Source of the DNA: an uncultured Collinsella sp.
GTDB lineage: Bacteria > Actinomycetota > Coriobacteriia > Coriobacteriales > Coriobacteriaceae
Length of the DNA: 64,000 nucleotides
Direction: 5' to 3'
Assembly (NCBI GenBank): GCA_900551015.1
Contig: URUI01000001.1
Location: forward strand, 11,535 to 75,534
Within the stretch, counting starts at the first letter, position 1. Each line of letters starts with the position of its first letter. The notes under the pieces are model-generated. The model was not told where the DNA came from. It made no database searches and worked only from the letters and a program-made list of their open reading frames with translations. Both the position numbers and the translations under genes were made by a program. Positions 47,409-57,018 of the stretch are shown here, one piece after another.

Positions 47409-47750
47409 TTACTCCTCGGCGCCCTCAGCGGCCTCAGCGGCAGCCTTAGCGGCCTCGGCCTCTTTGGCGAGCTGCTTCTTGGACTTCTTGACGACGGTCT
47501 CGGTCTTCTCGCCCTCGTTGGCGGCCTTGACCAGAGCGGCGACAGCGTCGGTGAGCTGAGCACCCTTGGACTGCCAGTCGGCGATCTTCTCGAGGTCGAG
47601 GTTGATGGTCTTGGGGGCGGTCATCGGGTTGTAGCGGCCAACCTCCTCGATGATACGACCGTCACGCGGGGCGCGGGAATCGGCGACGACGACACGGTAG
47701 TACGGACGCTTCTTAGCGCCGTGACGAGCAAGGCGAATCTTGACTGCCAA
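47409..47750 (-). CDS. rpsP: 30S ribosomal protein S16
   Basis: A 113-residue ribosomal protein that begins (TTG start) [20 protein letters not shown]. About 35 C-terminal residues form a Lys/Ala/Glu-rich tail beyond the ~80-residue core. GGAGGAGTTTCC sets the TTG at 47750 as start. The promoter is 47807-47835. Confidence 0.95.
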   Translation of the reverse strand: MAVKIRLARHGAKKRPYYRVVVADSRAPRDGRIIEEVGRYNPMTAPKTINLDLEKIADWQSKGAQLTDAVAALVKAANEGEKTETVVKKSKKQLAKEAEAAKAAAEAAEGAEE

Positions 47751-47806
47751 AGGAAACTCCTCCAACCAAGCAGCTTTAGGCTGCAACTACAAACAAACAG
47801 TTGAAC

Positions 47807-47835
47807 ATAATACGCCATCGACGCGGGCAGGTGAA
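47807..47835 (-). promoter_or_regulatory. Promoter of the rpsP operon
   Basis: TTCACC, a 17-base spacer and TATTAT on the minus strand. The leader of about 50 bases contains a GCAGC/GCTGC hairpin. Confidence 0.65.
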
Positions 47836-47939
47836 GTCCGTGAGACCAACTTCTTCGGTGTAGTCGAGGGCAAATCCATATCTTAGACAAGAATTCGGGA
47901 TTTGCAAGCACATACACGCACCCCACATGAGCTGCGCGG

Positions 47940-47945
47940 TATACT
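47940..47945 (+). promoter_or_regulatory. -10 element of dinB
   Basis: TATACT ends six bases before the dinB ATG, so the transcript may start at or next to the start codon (leaderless). No strong -35 is visible. Confidence 0.45.
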
Positions 47946-47951
47946 CATGAC

Positions 47952-49205
47952 ATGGAAAGACGCGAACATACATACGGTTATGAGGATGCCATGGGCGTCA
48001 CGCCGCCTCCCTGGACGGGTCCGGCGGTGGGCCTCATGGACCTCGATGCGTTTTTTGCGAGCGTGGAGATGCTCGATCATCCCGAATGGCGCGGAAAGCC
48101 GCTCATCGTGGGCGGAGACGCCGATTCGCGTGGCGTCGTGTCCACATGTTCGTATGAGGCACGTCGCTTTGGCGTGCACTCTGCCATGGCCTCGGCCGAG
48201 GCGCGGCGCTTGTGCCCGCAAGCCATTTGGACGCACGGGCACTTTGATCGCTACCGCGAGGTGAGCGCGCAGGTCATGGCGATTCTTGCCGAGGAGACGC
48301 CGCGCGTTGAGCGCGTATCCATCGACGAAGCCTTTATCGATATCACACCGGGTCGCTTTGCGCCCGAAGACCCGCTGCTGGTTGCGCGGCGTATAAGCGA
48401 CCGCGTGGCAGCGCTGGGAGTGACCTGCTCCATTGGCGTGGGCTGCAACAAGACGGTTGCAAAGATCGCAAGCGAGCGTGATAAGCCGTTTGGGCTGACC
48501 ATCGTGCGCCCCGGAACCGAGCAGCGCTTTTTGGCCGCGCTGCCGGTATCTGCCATGAGCGGCATCGGGCGCTCGGCCGAGGAGCGACTGCGCCGCATGC
48601 GCATCTACACCCTCGGCGAGCTATCACGTGCACCGGAATCCACCTTGGCCTCTATTTTTGGCATCAACGGCGAACGCATGCGCCAGCGTGCGCTAGGACT
48701 CGAAATCTCCGAAGTCACGAGTCTCGATGAAGAGCGCGAGGTCAAATCGGTCAGCAATGAACGCACCTTTGCTAAAGATTTGACTGAGCGTGGGGATATT
48801 GAGGCGGCGATTGCGCTGCTGGGCGAGTCAGTGGGACGCCGCCTGCGCCGTCAGGGACTAACGGGCGCCACGGTGACGCTCAAGCTCAAGTATTCGTATG
48901 GAAACGGTCGCTCGGCACAGCGCCGGCTGCCTCATCCGACCGACGATGAGAACATCTTCGTGGCGGTTGCACTCGAACTGCTCGACAACATCTGGCAGGA
49001 AGGAATGCACGTGCGCTTAGCAGGCATCGGCATGAGCGACTTCGACCACCAAGGCGGCATCCAAACCGACCTGTTCTGCGAGATCGATGACCGCGGAGCC
49101 CAATCCAGCGACCGCCGCGACCTCTCCGTCGCCATCGACGCCGTCCGAGACAAGTTCGGCGACACCGCGCTATCCTTCGGCCGCCAATCCCGCTTCAACG
49201 ATTAA
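47952..49205 (+). CDS. dinB: DNA polymerase IV
   Basis: A 417-residue Y-family translesion polymerase. The catalytic residues lie in GLMDLDAFFASVE and RVSIDEAFIDIT, followed by the thumb, CSIGVGCNKTVAKIAS, and the little-finger domain. The first ATG (47952) has no Shine-Dalgarno but fits a leaderless transcript. A second ATG at 47991 follows GAGGATGCC and is a good alternative. A standard SOS box was not found. It is one of only four plus-strand genes. Confidence 0.94.
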   Translation: MERREHTYGYEDAMGVTPPPWTGPAVGLMDLDAFFASVEMLDHPEWRGKPLIVGGDADSRGVVSTCSYEARRFGVHSAMASAEARRLCPQAIWTHGHFDRYREVSAQVMAILAEETPRVERVSIDEAFIDITPGRFAPEDPLLVARRISDRVAALGVTCSIGVGCNKTVAKIASERDKPFGLTIVRPGTEQRFLAALPVSAMSGIGRSAEERLRRMRIYTLGELSRAPESTLASIFGINGERMRQRALGLEISEVTSLDEEREVKSVSNERTFAKDLTERGDIEAAIALLGESVGRRLRRQGLTGATVTLKLKYSYGNGRSAQRRLPHPTDDENIFVAVALELLDNIWQEGMHVRLAGIGMSDFDHQGGIQTDLFCEIDDRGAQSSDRRDLSVAIDAVRDKFGDTALSFGRQSRFND

Positions 49206-49217
49206 CCGCCTTTGGGC

Positions 49218-49260
49218 AAAAAGAAAGCTGGGCAGGTACGGAAAACCGCAACTGCCCGGC
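49218..49260 (-). terminator. Terminator of the rplU-rsfS gene group
   Basis: GCTGGGCAG / CTGCCCGGC with an inner CGG/CCG pairing. On the minus strand it is followed by TTTCTTTTT. It lies between convergent dinB and rsfS and may serve both. Confidence 0.75.
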
Positions 49261-49272
49261 AAAATGCGCGAG

Positions 49273-49306
49273 GCTAACTAAAAGCCCCGTATCAAATGAG
49301 CCACTA
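49273..49306. repeat. Dispersed repeat family 2, second locus
   Basis: GCTAACTAAAAGCCCCGTAT followed by CAAATGAGCCACT aligns with 41221-41254 (gap of two bases). It covers the rsfS stop codon, just as the other locus covers the ppsR stop. Confidence 0.6.
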
Positions 49307-49759
49307 GAGGAGGTCGAGGGGGAGCTGGGGGGCGTCACCCCAGAGCTTTTCTAGACGGTAGAAGTCGCGGGCTTCGGGAGTGAAGACGTGAACGACGACC
49401 GAGCCGTAGTCCATGAGCATCCAGGTCTTCTGCTCGCGGCCCTCGATGGAGAACGGATGCTCGCCGCAAGCCGCGGCGACCTTCTCCTCGATCTCGTCGA
49501 CGATAGAATCGACCTGGCGGTTGTTGGTACCGGTGGCAAGCACAAAGTAGTCGCACACGTCGGAAAGCTCGGTCAGGTCGAGCACCTGCACGTCCTCGCC
49601 CTTCTTGTCGTAGGCGGCCTGCGCGGCGGCGCGGGCGACATCCTCGGCGGCGACACCGCTCGCGGACAGCGAGGCGGCGGTGCGGTCGGACGTGGCAACG
49701 AAACTCTTGTGCTCCACACCTTCAAGAATCTGCTCGTCAGTCATGGTCTCGTCGGCCAT
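49304..49759 (-). CDS. rsfS: Ribosomal silencing factor RsfS
   Basis: A 151-residue protein that binds L14 and keeps subunits apart during starvation. It contains VQVLDLTELSDVCDYFVLAT, the family core, and WMLMDYGSVVVHVFTPEARD. About 40 N-terminal residues precede the core. AAAGAGGTATTCC precedes the ATG at 49759. It follows yqeK and nadD in a common gene order. Confidence 0.93.
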   Translation of the reverse strand: MADETMTDEQILEGVEHKSFVATSDRTAASLSASGVAAEDVARAAAQAAYDKKGEDVQVLDLTELSDVCDYFVLATGTNNRQVDSIVDEIEEKVAAACGEHPFSIEGREQKTWMLMDYGSVVVHVFTPEARDFYRLEKLWGDAPQLPLDLL

Positions 49760-49787
49760 GGAATACCTCTTTCTAGACACACCCGAG

Positions 49788-50408
49788 CTAGCGCAGCTGG
49801 GCGTAATGGTTGTAAATCGTAATAGCCGTGGGATAAAGATAGCGCCCGGACTGGATCACATAGACCAGACCCTGCGCAAAACAGGAGAAGAACAACTCGT
49901 CGAGCGAGGACTTCCCCACCATCTTGCGCAGCGCATGGGCATAGTCGCCGTGGCGGTTGGGCTCGATGGCATCTGCCACAAAGACCACCATATCGAGCGG
50001 CGTCATGTCGCAAGCACCCACGGTGTGACGGTCGACAGCCTGAAAGACTGCCGGCGACAGCTCGGGAAAAAGCTGCGGAAGCTCATAGGCGGCAACAGGG
50101 CCATGCAAAAGCGGCGTCGCGGCGGAAGGAGAGCCGGCAACCTTGATGCCATAGTGAAGCGCGCGGGCCACGAGCTCGTCATCGGAAAGCACCTTGTCCC
50201 AGTCGTGAATTAAGCCGGCGGCAGCGGCATCAAAGCGGTCAACGCCGTAGACCTCGGCCAGATGAAGTGCGGTCTCGGCAACACCCAGCGAATGCACATA
50301 GCGCTTGCGCTTATCTTTCATGCGAACATCGAGCAGCTCTTGAATGCGCTTGAGCAGCGCGCGCTCATCGCCCTCAAACTGATCCTCTACCGGCAACGTA
50401 GCCCCCAT
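49788..50408 (-). CDS. yqeK: HD-domain hydrolase YqeK (probable Ap4A hydrolase)
   Basis: A 206-residue metal-dependent phosphohydrolase. The HD motifs are visible: RYVHSLGVAETA, GLIHDWDK, LLHGPVAA and VDRHTVGA. YqeK enzymes split Ap4A symmetrically into two ADP. The ATG overlaps the nadD stop (TGATG). Confidence 0.93.
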   Translation of the reverse strand: MGATLPVEDQFEGDERALLKRIQELLDVRMKDKRKRYVHSLGVAETALHLAEVYGVDRFDAAAAGLIHDWDKVLSDDELVARALHYGIKVAGSPSAATPLLHGPVAAYELPQLFPELSPAVFQAVDRHTVGACDMTPLDMVVFVADAIEPNRHGDYAHALRKMVGKSSLDELFFSCFAQGLVYVIQSGRYLYPTAITIYNHYAQLR

Positions 50409-51085
50409 CACTCAAAATCTTCTTGACCCAGATCGACATACAAACTGCGCTTGCGAATGTAGCCGAGCACAGACTCGCTCGTAAGATAGCGCACGCTCAT
50501 GCCGCGGGCAACTCGCTTACGAATGTTCGTCGAGCTGATCGCCAGCGCCGGAATCTGAATATAGCGCACGTCGAACGGCAGCCCCGACTCTTTGATTCGG
50601 GCACGCGCCGTATCGATATCAAAGCCCGGTCGCGTCGCCGCAATAAAGGTAGCAAGCTCAGCGATTCGTTCGGCATCATGCCAGGTCACAATATCGATAA
50701 TCGCGTCGGCGCCCGTAATAAAGTAGAGCTTTACCTGCGGCGGATAAAAGTCGCGAAGGGCATGAAGCGTATCGGCCGTATAGGTTACGCCCGGACGGTC
50801 AATCTCGAACCGGCTCGCCAAAAAGGCCGGGTTCGCGGCGGTGGCGAGGACCGTCATGGCATAACGGTCCTCGGCAGGCGTCACCGGCTTGTCAAGCTTA
50901 AAGGCGGGAGAGCCCGCCGGCATAAAGAGCACAGCGTCCAAGTCGAGCGACTCGCGTGCCTGCTCGGCAGTCACCAGGTGCCCGTAATGAATCGGGTCGA
51001 ATGTGCCGCCCATAATGCCAAGCCGAAACTCTTTGCCCTCTTTTATGGGCAGCTCGGGCAAACCGATTCCACCGCGCAGCGACAT
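50408..51085 (-). CDS. nadD: Nicotinate-nucleotide adenylyltransferase
   Basis: A 225-residue enzyme making deamido-NAD from nicotinate mononucleotide. The GIMGGTFDPIHYGHL motif and the later ISSTNIRKRVARG motif define the family. About 15 extra residues precede the core. It overlaps yqeK by one base and lies 3 bases after obgE. Confidence 0.96.
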   Translation of the reverse strand: MSLRGGIGLPELPIKEGKEFRLGIMGGTFDPIHYGHLVTAEQARESLDLDAVLFMPAGSPAFKLDKPVTPAEDRYAMTVLATAANPAFLASRFEIDRPGVTYTADTLHALRDFYPPQVKLYFITGADAIIDIVTWHDAERIAELATFIAATRPGFDIDTARARIKESGLPFDVRYIQIPALAISSTNIRKRVARGMSVRYLTSESVLGYIRKRSLYVDLGQEDFE

Positions 51086-51088
51086 GGC

Positions 51089-52567
<1,479 letters not shown>

Positions 52568-52571
52568 CTAC

Positions 52572-52615
52572 AAAAAAGAGGGAGACCCTTGAATCCAAAA
52601 ACTCAAGTGCCTCCC
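52572..52615 (-). terminator. Terminator between rpmA and obgE
   Basis: GGGAG-AC-CCTTGA / TCAAG-TG-CCTCCC stem followed by six T on the minus strand. It may allow rplU-rpmA to be expressed at a higher level than obgE. Confidence 0.85.
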
Positions 52616-52640
52616 ACATATGTGCTCTATGAAGGGTGAA

Positions 52641-52898
52641 TTACGCGTTCGCGAGCGGGCGTACGCTGACCCTGTGCTTGATACCCTTGTGGAACTCAAC
52701 GGTACCGTCGACCAGCGCGAACAGCGTGTCGTCCTTGCCACGGCCAACGTTCTCACCCGGGTGGATGTGCGTGCCGTGCTGACGGACGAGAATCGTGCCC
52801 GTGGTTACCGTCTGGCCGGCATAGCGCTTCGTGCCAAGGCGCTGACCGCGGGAGTCACGGCCATTACGGGAGGAACCGAGTCCTTTTTTGTGTGCCAT
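52641..52898 (-). CDS. rpmA: 50S ribosomal protein L27
   Basis: An 85-residue ribosomal protein near the peptidyl transferase centre, beginning [20 protein letters not shown]. The N-terminus has no cleavable extension, unlike the Firmicutes L27. It follows rplU in the conserved rplU-rpmA-obgE order. Confidence 0.97.
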   Translation of the reverse strand: MAHKKGLGSSRNGRDSRGQRLGTKRYAGQTVTTGTILVRQHGTHIHPGENVGRGKDDTLFALVDGTVEFHKGIKHRVSVRPLANA

Positions 52899-52931
52899 TG
52901 TGTATACCTACTCTTTCGTTACGAGTGTAAT

Positions 52932-53306
52932 CTACTCGGCGACGGGAGCCTCGGCAACAGCCTCGGCCTCTGCCTTGACAGCCTTCTTGGCGCGGGACGT
53001 AGCCTGGACCTTCACGATCTTCAGCTTGGTGAGCTGCTGACGGTGACCCTTCAGACGACGATAGCGCTTGCGCTTGTGGAACTTGAAGACCAGCTGCTTC
53101 TCGCCCTTGAACTGCTCAACGATCTGAGCGGTAACCTTGGCCTTGGCCAGCTTGTCGGGATCGGTGACGATCTTCTTACCATCGTTGAGGAAGATAACCG
53201 GCAGGGTGACCTTGTCGCCCTCATTGCCCTCGATCTTCTCGACGGTGATGACATCGTCGGTGGCGACCTTGTACTGCTTGCCGCCCGTGTTAACGATTGC
53301 GTACAT
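52932..53306 (-). CDS. rplU: 50S ribosomal protein L21
   Basis: A 124-residue ribosomal protein, MYAIVNTGGKQYKVATDDVI, with a C-terminal Lys/Ala/Glu tail of about 20 residues. The ATG at 53306 follows AAGGGCAAGTAAAC. Its promoter (53349-53377) overlaps the end of the upstream gene. Confidence 0.96.
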   Translation of the reverse strand: MYAIVNTGGKQYKVATDDVITVEKIEGNEGDKVTLPVIFLNDGKKIVTDPDKLAKAKVTAQIVEQFKGEKQLVFKFHKRKRYRRLKGHRQQLTKLKIVKVQATSRAKKAVKAEAEAVAEAPVAE

Positions 53307-53348
53307 GTTTACTTGCCCTTCATGCATCAGTTAGTGCAACAGCCGAAT

Positions 53349-53377
53349 ATAGTAGCAGGCGAAAATACCCCCGTCAA
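53349..53377 (-). promoter_or_regulatory. Promoter of rplU-rpmA
   Basis: TTGACG, a 17-base spacer and TACTAT, with TGC before the -10. The -35 overlaps the last codons of the DUF2344 gene. Confidence 0.75.
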
Positions 53378-54186
53378 CGAGTATGTGGAGCAAATCCACA
53401 AGTTCGCACAGGTATGGGGCTGACGAGTCGGCCCTCGTCGTCCTCGCATGCTTGATTCTGACGCTCGACATCGTAGGAGCAGATGGTCACGAGGTCTTGC
53501 ATACCGGTGGAAACAATAGGTGCATCCACGCCCGGGGTCAAGCCCTGCAACAAAACATCAGCAGCGGAAAGCAAAATTTCCGGACGCATGGAGCCCTCGT
53601 TGTCGGCATGGGTGTCGAGCATGAGCACCAAATGGTCAGCGCGCTCCCCCGCCGTGAGCTCATAGCCCACGAGCGTGTGATCCAAATCCAAGCGCTTGCT
53701 CTTTTTGCCGCGCGCGTAGTCGATGCCATGGTCCGCGCGCAGCGTGTCGATCGCACGACGCACCTCGTCGGCGCTTACGGGCGTCTCGGGATCCAAGTGC
53801 AGGTCGATGCGATACGACAGACGCGTGAGTTGCGCCGTCAACGCCGGCGTGCGCACGTCGATGTACGCCGCCTCGATGGGCGCCAGATCGGCCGGAGACG
53901 CCGCAGCCAGGCGCCCAAACGCCTCGTCGAGCGCCACGAACTCGGTCATAAACAGGTCATACCACTCGCAGGTCGACGACGTACCCACCGGTAGCGCCGA
54001 AGAGAAGCCCACGCGCATGTGCGGAGAGAAGCCCTGCGTGACGGCATAGGGAAGCCCCGCACGGCGCACGATGCGCTCAATGGTATGGATTACTTCGAGA
54101 TGGCCCAGGTACTTAAGGCGATCGCGCTTGCCATAGCGAACACGAAGTCTAAAGAGCGTGGGGTTGTCGGTCAGGCGCTCACTCAT
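53374..54186 (-). CDS. DUF2344 radical-SAM-linked protein (TIGR03936-like)
   Basis: A 270-residue protein of unknown function. It begins with LRVRYGKRDRLKYLGHLEVI and contains VTQGFSPHMRVGFSSALPVG, which is the family signature. Its ATG overlaps the radical SAM stop by four bases (ATGA), so the two are translationally coupled. It lies next to rplU, as in many bacteria, hinting at RNA modification or ribosome biology. The partner's substrate is unknown. Confidence 0.85.
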   Translation of the reverse strand: MSERLTDNPTLFRLRVRYGKRDRLKYLGHLEVIHTIERIVRRAGLPYAVTQGFSPHMRVGFSSALPVGTSSTCEWYDLFMTEFVALDEAFGRLAAASPADLAPIEAAYIDVRTPALTAQLTRLSYRIDLHLDPETPVSADEVRRAIDTLRADHGIDYARGKKSKRLDLDHTLVGYELTAGERADHLVLMLDTHADNEGSMRPEILLSAADVLLQGLTPGVDAPIVSTGMQDLVTICSYDVERQNQACEDDEGRLVSPIPVRTCGFAPHTR

Positions 54187-56060
54187 GCGCGATCACCCAT
54201 CAATACATTCTTGGCGTGGAGCGTGGGGCAGATTCCGCAGCCGGTGCACGACGTGCGGGTGCAGTCGGGAGTCGTGACACCCTCGAGCGAGCGACGGTAC
54301 TCGCGCTCGAGGAAGCCGCGCGTGCAGCCGGGGCTCACGTGCTCCCACGGCAGGCGCCAGTCCAACTCGTAGGGCAGGTGCACGAGCTCATTGAGGTCGA
54401 TGCCGTTTTTGGCAGCAGCCTCCTTCCAGTTATCGAGCGAAAAATGCTCTACCCAGGCGTCAAAGCGAGAGCCAGCGCGCCAAGCGTCGATGATGACGGG
54501 CGTCATGTCACGACCGGCGCGGGACAGCGCGGCCTCGATGAGCGAGGTCTCGGCATCGTGGTAATGCACGCGGACGGCACGGTTGCGAACGCTCGTGATG
54601 AGCAGCTTCTGGCGACGCTTGACGTCGTCGTAGTCGAGCTGCGGGCACCACTGGAACGGCGTGGCAGCCTTGGGGATAAAGACCGAAACCGAGATGGACA
54701 CCGAGATCGAGCCGCGACGAGCCTTGGGCACCACGGAACGACCGAGCTCCAGCACGTGATCGGCCAGATTGGCGATGGCCACGATGTCCTCGTCGCGCTC
54801 GCCGGGAAGGCCCATCATAAAGTAGAGCTTCATGCGGTTCCAGCCGGCCTCGAAGGCCGCCTTGGCCGCACGGTCCAGGTCCTCCTCGGTCACGTTCTTG
54901 TTAATGATGTCGCGCATGCGCTGGCTGCCGGCCTCGGGCGCGAACGTCAGGCCGCCCTTCTTTTCGCCGGCGACCGACTCGGCCATATCCACGCCAAACG
55001 AATCCAAGCGCTGCGACGGAATAGACACGCGAATACCCGTATCTTCCAGGCGACGGTTGAGCCTGTCAAGCACGTCACGAATGCAGGAGTGGTCGGTCGT
55101 GGAGAGCGAGGTCAGCGACACCTCGTCATAGCCGGTCTTTTCCAGACCCTGAATCACCGACGAGACGATTTGGTCGGCCGAACGCTCACGCACCGGGCGA
55201 TACGTCATGCCAGCCTGGCAAAAACGACAGCCGCGAGCGCAGCCGCGCAGAATCTCGATAGACAGGCGGTCGTGAACCAGCTGCGCATAGGGCACGCACG
55301 ACTGCGACAGCGGATTCGTGGCGCCGAAATCCTCGACGACGCGTTTGTAGACCACGGTCGGCGCATCCTTGCCCTCGCGCGGCACGGTGTAGCCGTGCGG
55401 CGAGCAGGGCTCGTCGTGACGAACCTCATAGAGCGACGGCACGTAGTTGCCGGCAATGGATGCAAGCTGCTCAACAATCTGCGCGCGCGGGACTCCTTCG
55501 TCGCGCAGGCGGCGATGCAGCTGGCAGGTCTCGAGCAGCGATTCCTCGCCCTCGCCGATGAGGATGGCATCGAAGAAGGCCGCGTACGGCTCGGGGTTGT
55601 ACACCGAGGGGCCGCCGGCGATGATGATGGGGTCGTCTTCACCTCGGTCGGCCGCTAACAGCGGAATGCCAGCGAGATCGAGTGCCTCAAGGAAGTTCGT
55701 CACCGCCATCTCGTGCGGCACATGCAGGCCGACGATATCAAACGAAGCGACCGGCGCTGCACCCTCGAGCGAGAGCAGCGGAATGCCTGCCTCGCGCATA
55801 GCGTCACCCATATCGGGCCACGGCACATAGCCACGCTCGCAGGAGATGCCCTCGGCCTGGTTAAGGATGTTGTAGAGGATGGCGATACCCTGGTTGGGCA
55901 GACCAACCTCGTACACATCCGGGTAGATCAGGCAGCAACGGTAGTCGGCATCGGCCTTGGAAAGCGTGCCCCACTCGTGATCGATATAGCGGCTCGGCTT
56001 TTCGACCTTGGCGAGCAACGGCTCAATTAAATGAAAACAGTCTTGATACGGAACGCGCAA
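54183..56060 (-). CDS. Radical SAM protein, TIGR03960-like, with N-terminal B12-binding-like domain
   Basis: A 625-residue protein. The N-terminal half has the layout of a B12-binding-type fold (YPDVYEVGLPNQGIAILYNI). The radical SAM CxxxCxxC motif is in CARGCRFCQAG. The C-terminus has an additional Cys cluster, CTRTSCTGCGICP, which may hold a second iron-sulfur centre. The start is TTG at 56060, with AGGGGTTTTCCG upstream. The reaction is unknown. It is coupled to the DUF2344 gene. Confidence 0.85.
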   Translation of the reverse strand: MRVPYQDCFHLIEPLLAKVEKPSRYIDHEWGTLSKADADYRCCLIYPDVYEVGLPNQGIAILYNILNQAEGISCERGYVPWPDMGDAMREAGIPLLSLEGAAPVASFDIVGLHVPHEMAVTNFLEALDLAGIPLLAADRGEDDPIIIAGGPSVYNPEPYAAFFDAILIGEGEESLLETCQLHRRLRDEGVPRAQIVEQLASIAGNYVPSLYEVRHDEPCSPHGYTVPREGKDAPTVVYKRVVEDFGATNPLSQSCVPYAQLVHDRLSIEILRGCARGCRFCQAGMTYRPVRERSADQIVSSVIQGLEKTGYDEVSLTSLSTTDHSCIRDVLDRLNRRLEDTGIRVSIPSQRLDSFGVDMAESVAGEKKGGLTFAPEAGSQRMRDIINKNVTEEDLDRAAKAAFEAGWNRMKLYFMMGLPGERDEDIVAIANLADHVLELGRSVVPKARRGSISVSISVSVFIPKAATPFQWCPQLDYDDVKRRQKLLITSVRNRAVRVHYHDAETSLIEAALSRAGRDMTPVIIDAWRAGSRFDAWVEHFSLDNWKEAAAKNGIDLNELVHLPYELDWRLPWEHVSPGCTRGFLEREYRRSLEGVTTPDCTRTSCTGCGICPTLHAKNVLMGDRA

Positions 56061-56070
56061 CGGAAAACCC

Positions 56071-57000
56071 CTAAGCAGCGAGATCGGATGCGTCCTGATA
56101 GGACGCCATAGGACGGGTAGCGCCCGCGACCGTGGTCACCAGATCGCGAACGCGGGAGAACGTGGCAGTAACCACCTCGTTGGCACGGCTGTAGTCGACA
56201 TCGCGCTCGTAGAGCGAAACGAGCGCACGGCCCATGCCATAGGTGCCCGCGGCAGCAGTGAGCGCCTTGACGGCAAACCCAATATGCGGCGTCTGCTTGA
56301 CGAGCGCGCGGGTGACCGCGCGGATCACAAGACCGCCGACAAGCACGCCCGCGACCTCGTAGCCGCGCTCAGGCTTAATGCCGCGTCCAAAGACGGCAGC
56401 GAGCTCAAAGAGCATGCCCACCTGCGCCAGCGCCATAACGGGATAATCGGCGCCCGGCAAAAACACCAGCGCACCGGTCGCCATATTGGTGAGCGCGCAC
56501 GAGGTGATGATACGATTGGCCGCCGCGATGCGCATGAAGGCAAAGTTCGCCGCAAAAGCCGTTTCCTTTTCGGTGCGATCGAGAATCCAGCGGGCAAGCG
56601 TCTCGAGCAGATACGTCTTATCGGTTGCCGCTACCACGCCGAGCACAGGCGTGGACTCCTCGATAAACGGCACCTCCACAGCAGACTCGGCAAGCACGCA
56701 CACGGGGGCGCCGGCGATCACGAGCTCCTGCACGGCACTCTCCAAGCGGTCGGAGCCGCACGAGAGCACCAGCACCACATCGGTATCGGTCTTTGGAGCA
56801 ATTCGCTCCTCCCCCAGACGCTCGACGCGCACAATGCCCGAGGTCGTCTGCGGTACAAAGGCGTCACGCACCGTCTCGGCCAGAAAGCGCGAGGCGGACG
56901 AATCCAAATAGACCGAGACGCGCACCGGCGTATCGGAATCCTTCTTAACGGACGCGCCCATCTTAAAAGCGCGGGTCAGCTTATCTACGGGAATTTTCAT
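56071..57000 (-). CDS. Membrane-associated DUF697-like protein, unknown function
   Basis: A 309-residue protein I cannot assign firmly. The N-terminal half (about residues 25-125) looks like a soluble alpha/beta domain. The second half has hydrophobic, Ala/Gly-rich helices (TNMATGALVFLPGADYPVMA through GFAVKALTAAAGTYGMGRAL) that resemble the DUF697 region found beside GTPases. No GTP-binding motifs are visible. It sits between the rod-shape genes and the radical SAM pair, with GGAGGGG before its ATG. Confidence 0.6.
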   Translation of the reverse strand: MKIPVDKLTRAFKMGASVKKDSDTPVRVSVYLDSSASRFLAETVRDAFVPQTTSGIVRVERLGEERIAPKTDTDVVLVLSCGSDRLESAVQELVIAGAPVCVLAESAVEVPFIEESTPVLGVVAATDKTYLLETLARWILDRTEKETAFAANFAFMRIAAANRIITSCALTNMATGALVFLPGADYPVMALAQVGMLFELAAVFGRGIKPERGYEVAGVLVGGLVIRAVTRALVKQTPHIGFAVKALTAAAGTYGMGRALVSLYERDVDYSRANEVVTATFSRVRDLVTTVAGATRPMASYQDASDLAA

Positions 57001-57018
57001 AGCAAACCCCTCCAGCGG

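Noticed and set aside
47952..47990. SOS (LexA) box near the start of dinB
   Set aside because: CGAAC and GTT half-sites are present, but the spacing does not fit the CGAAC-N4-GTTCG consensus.
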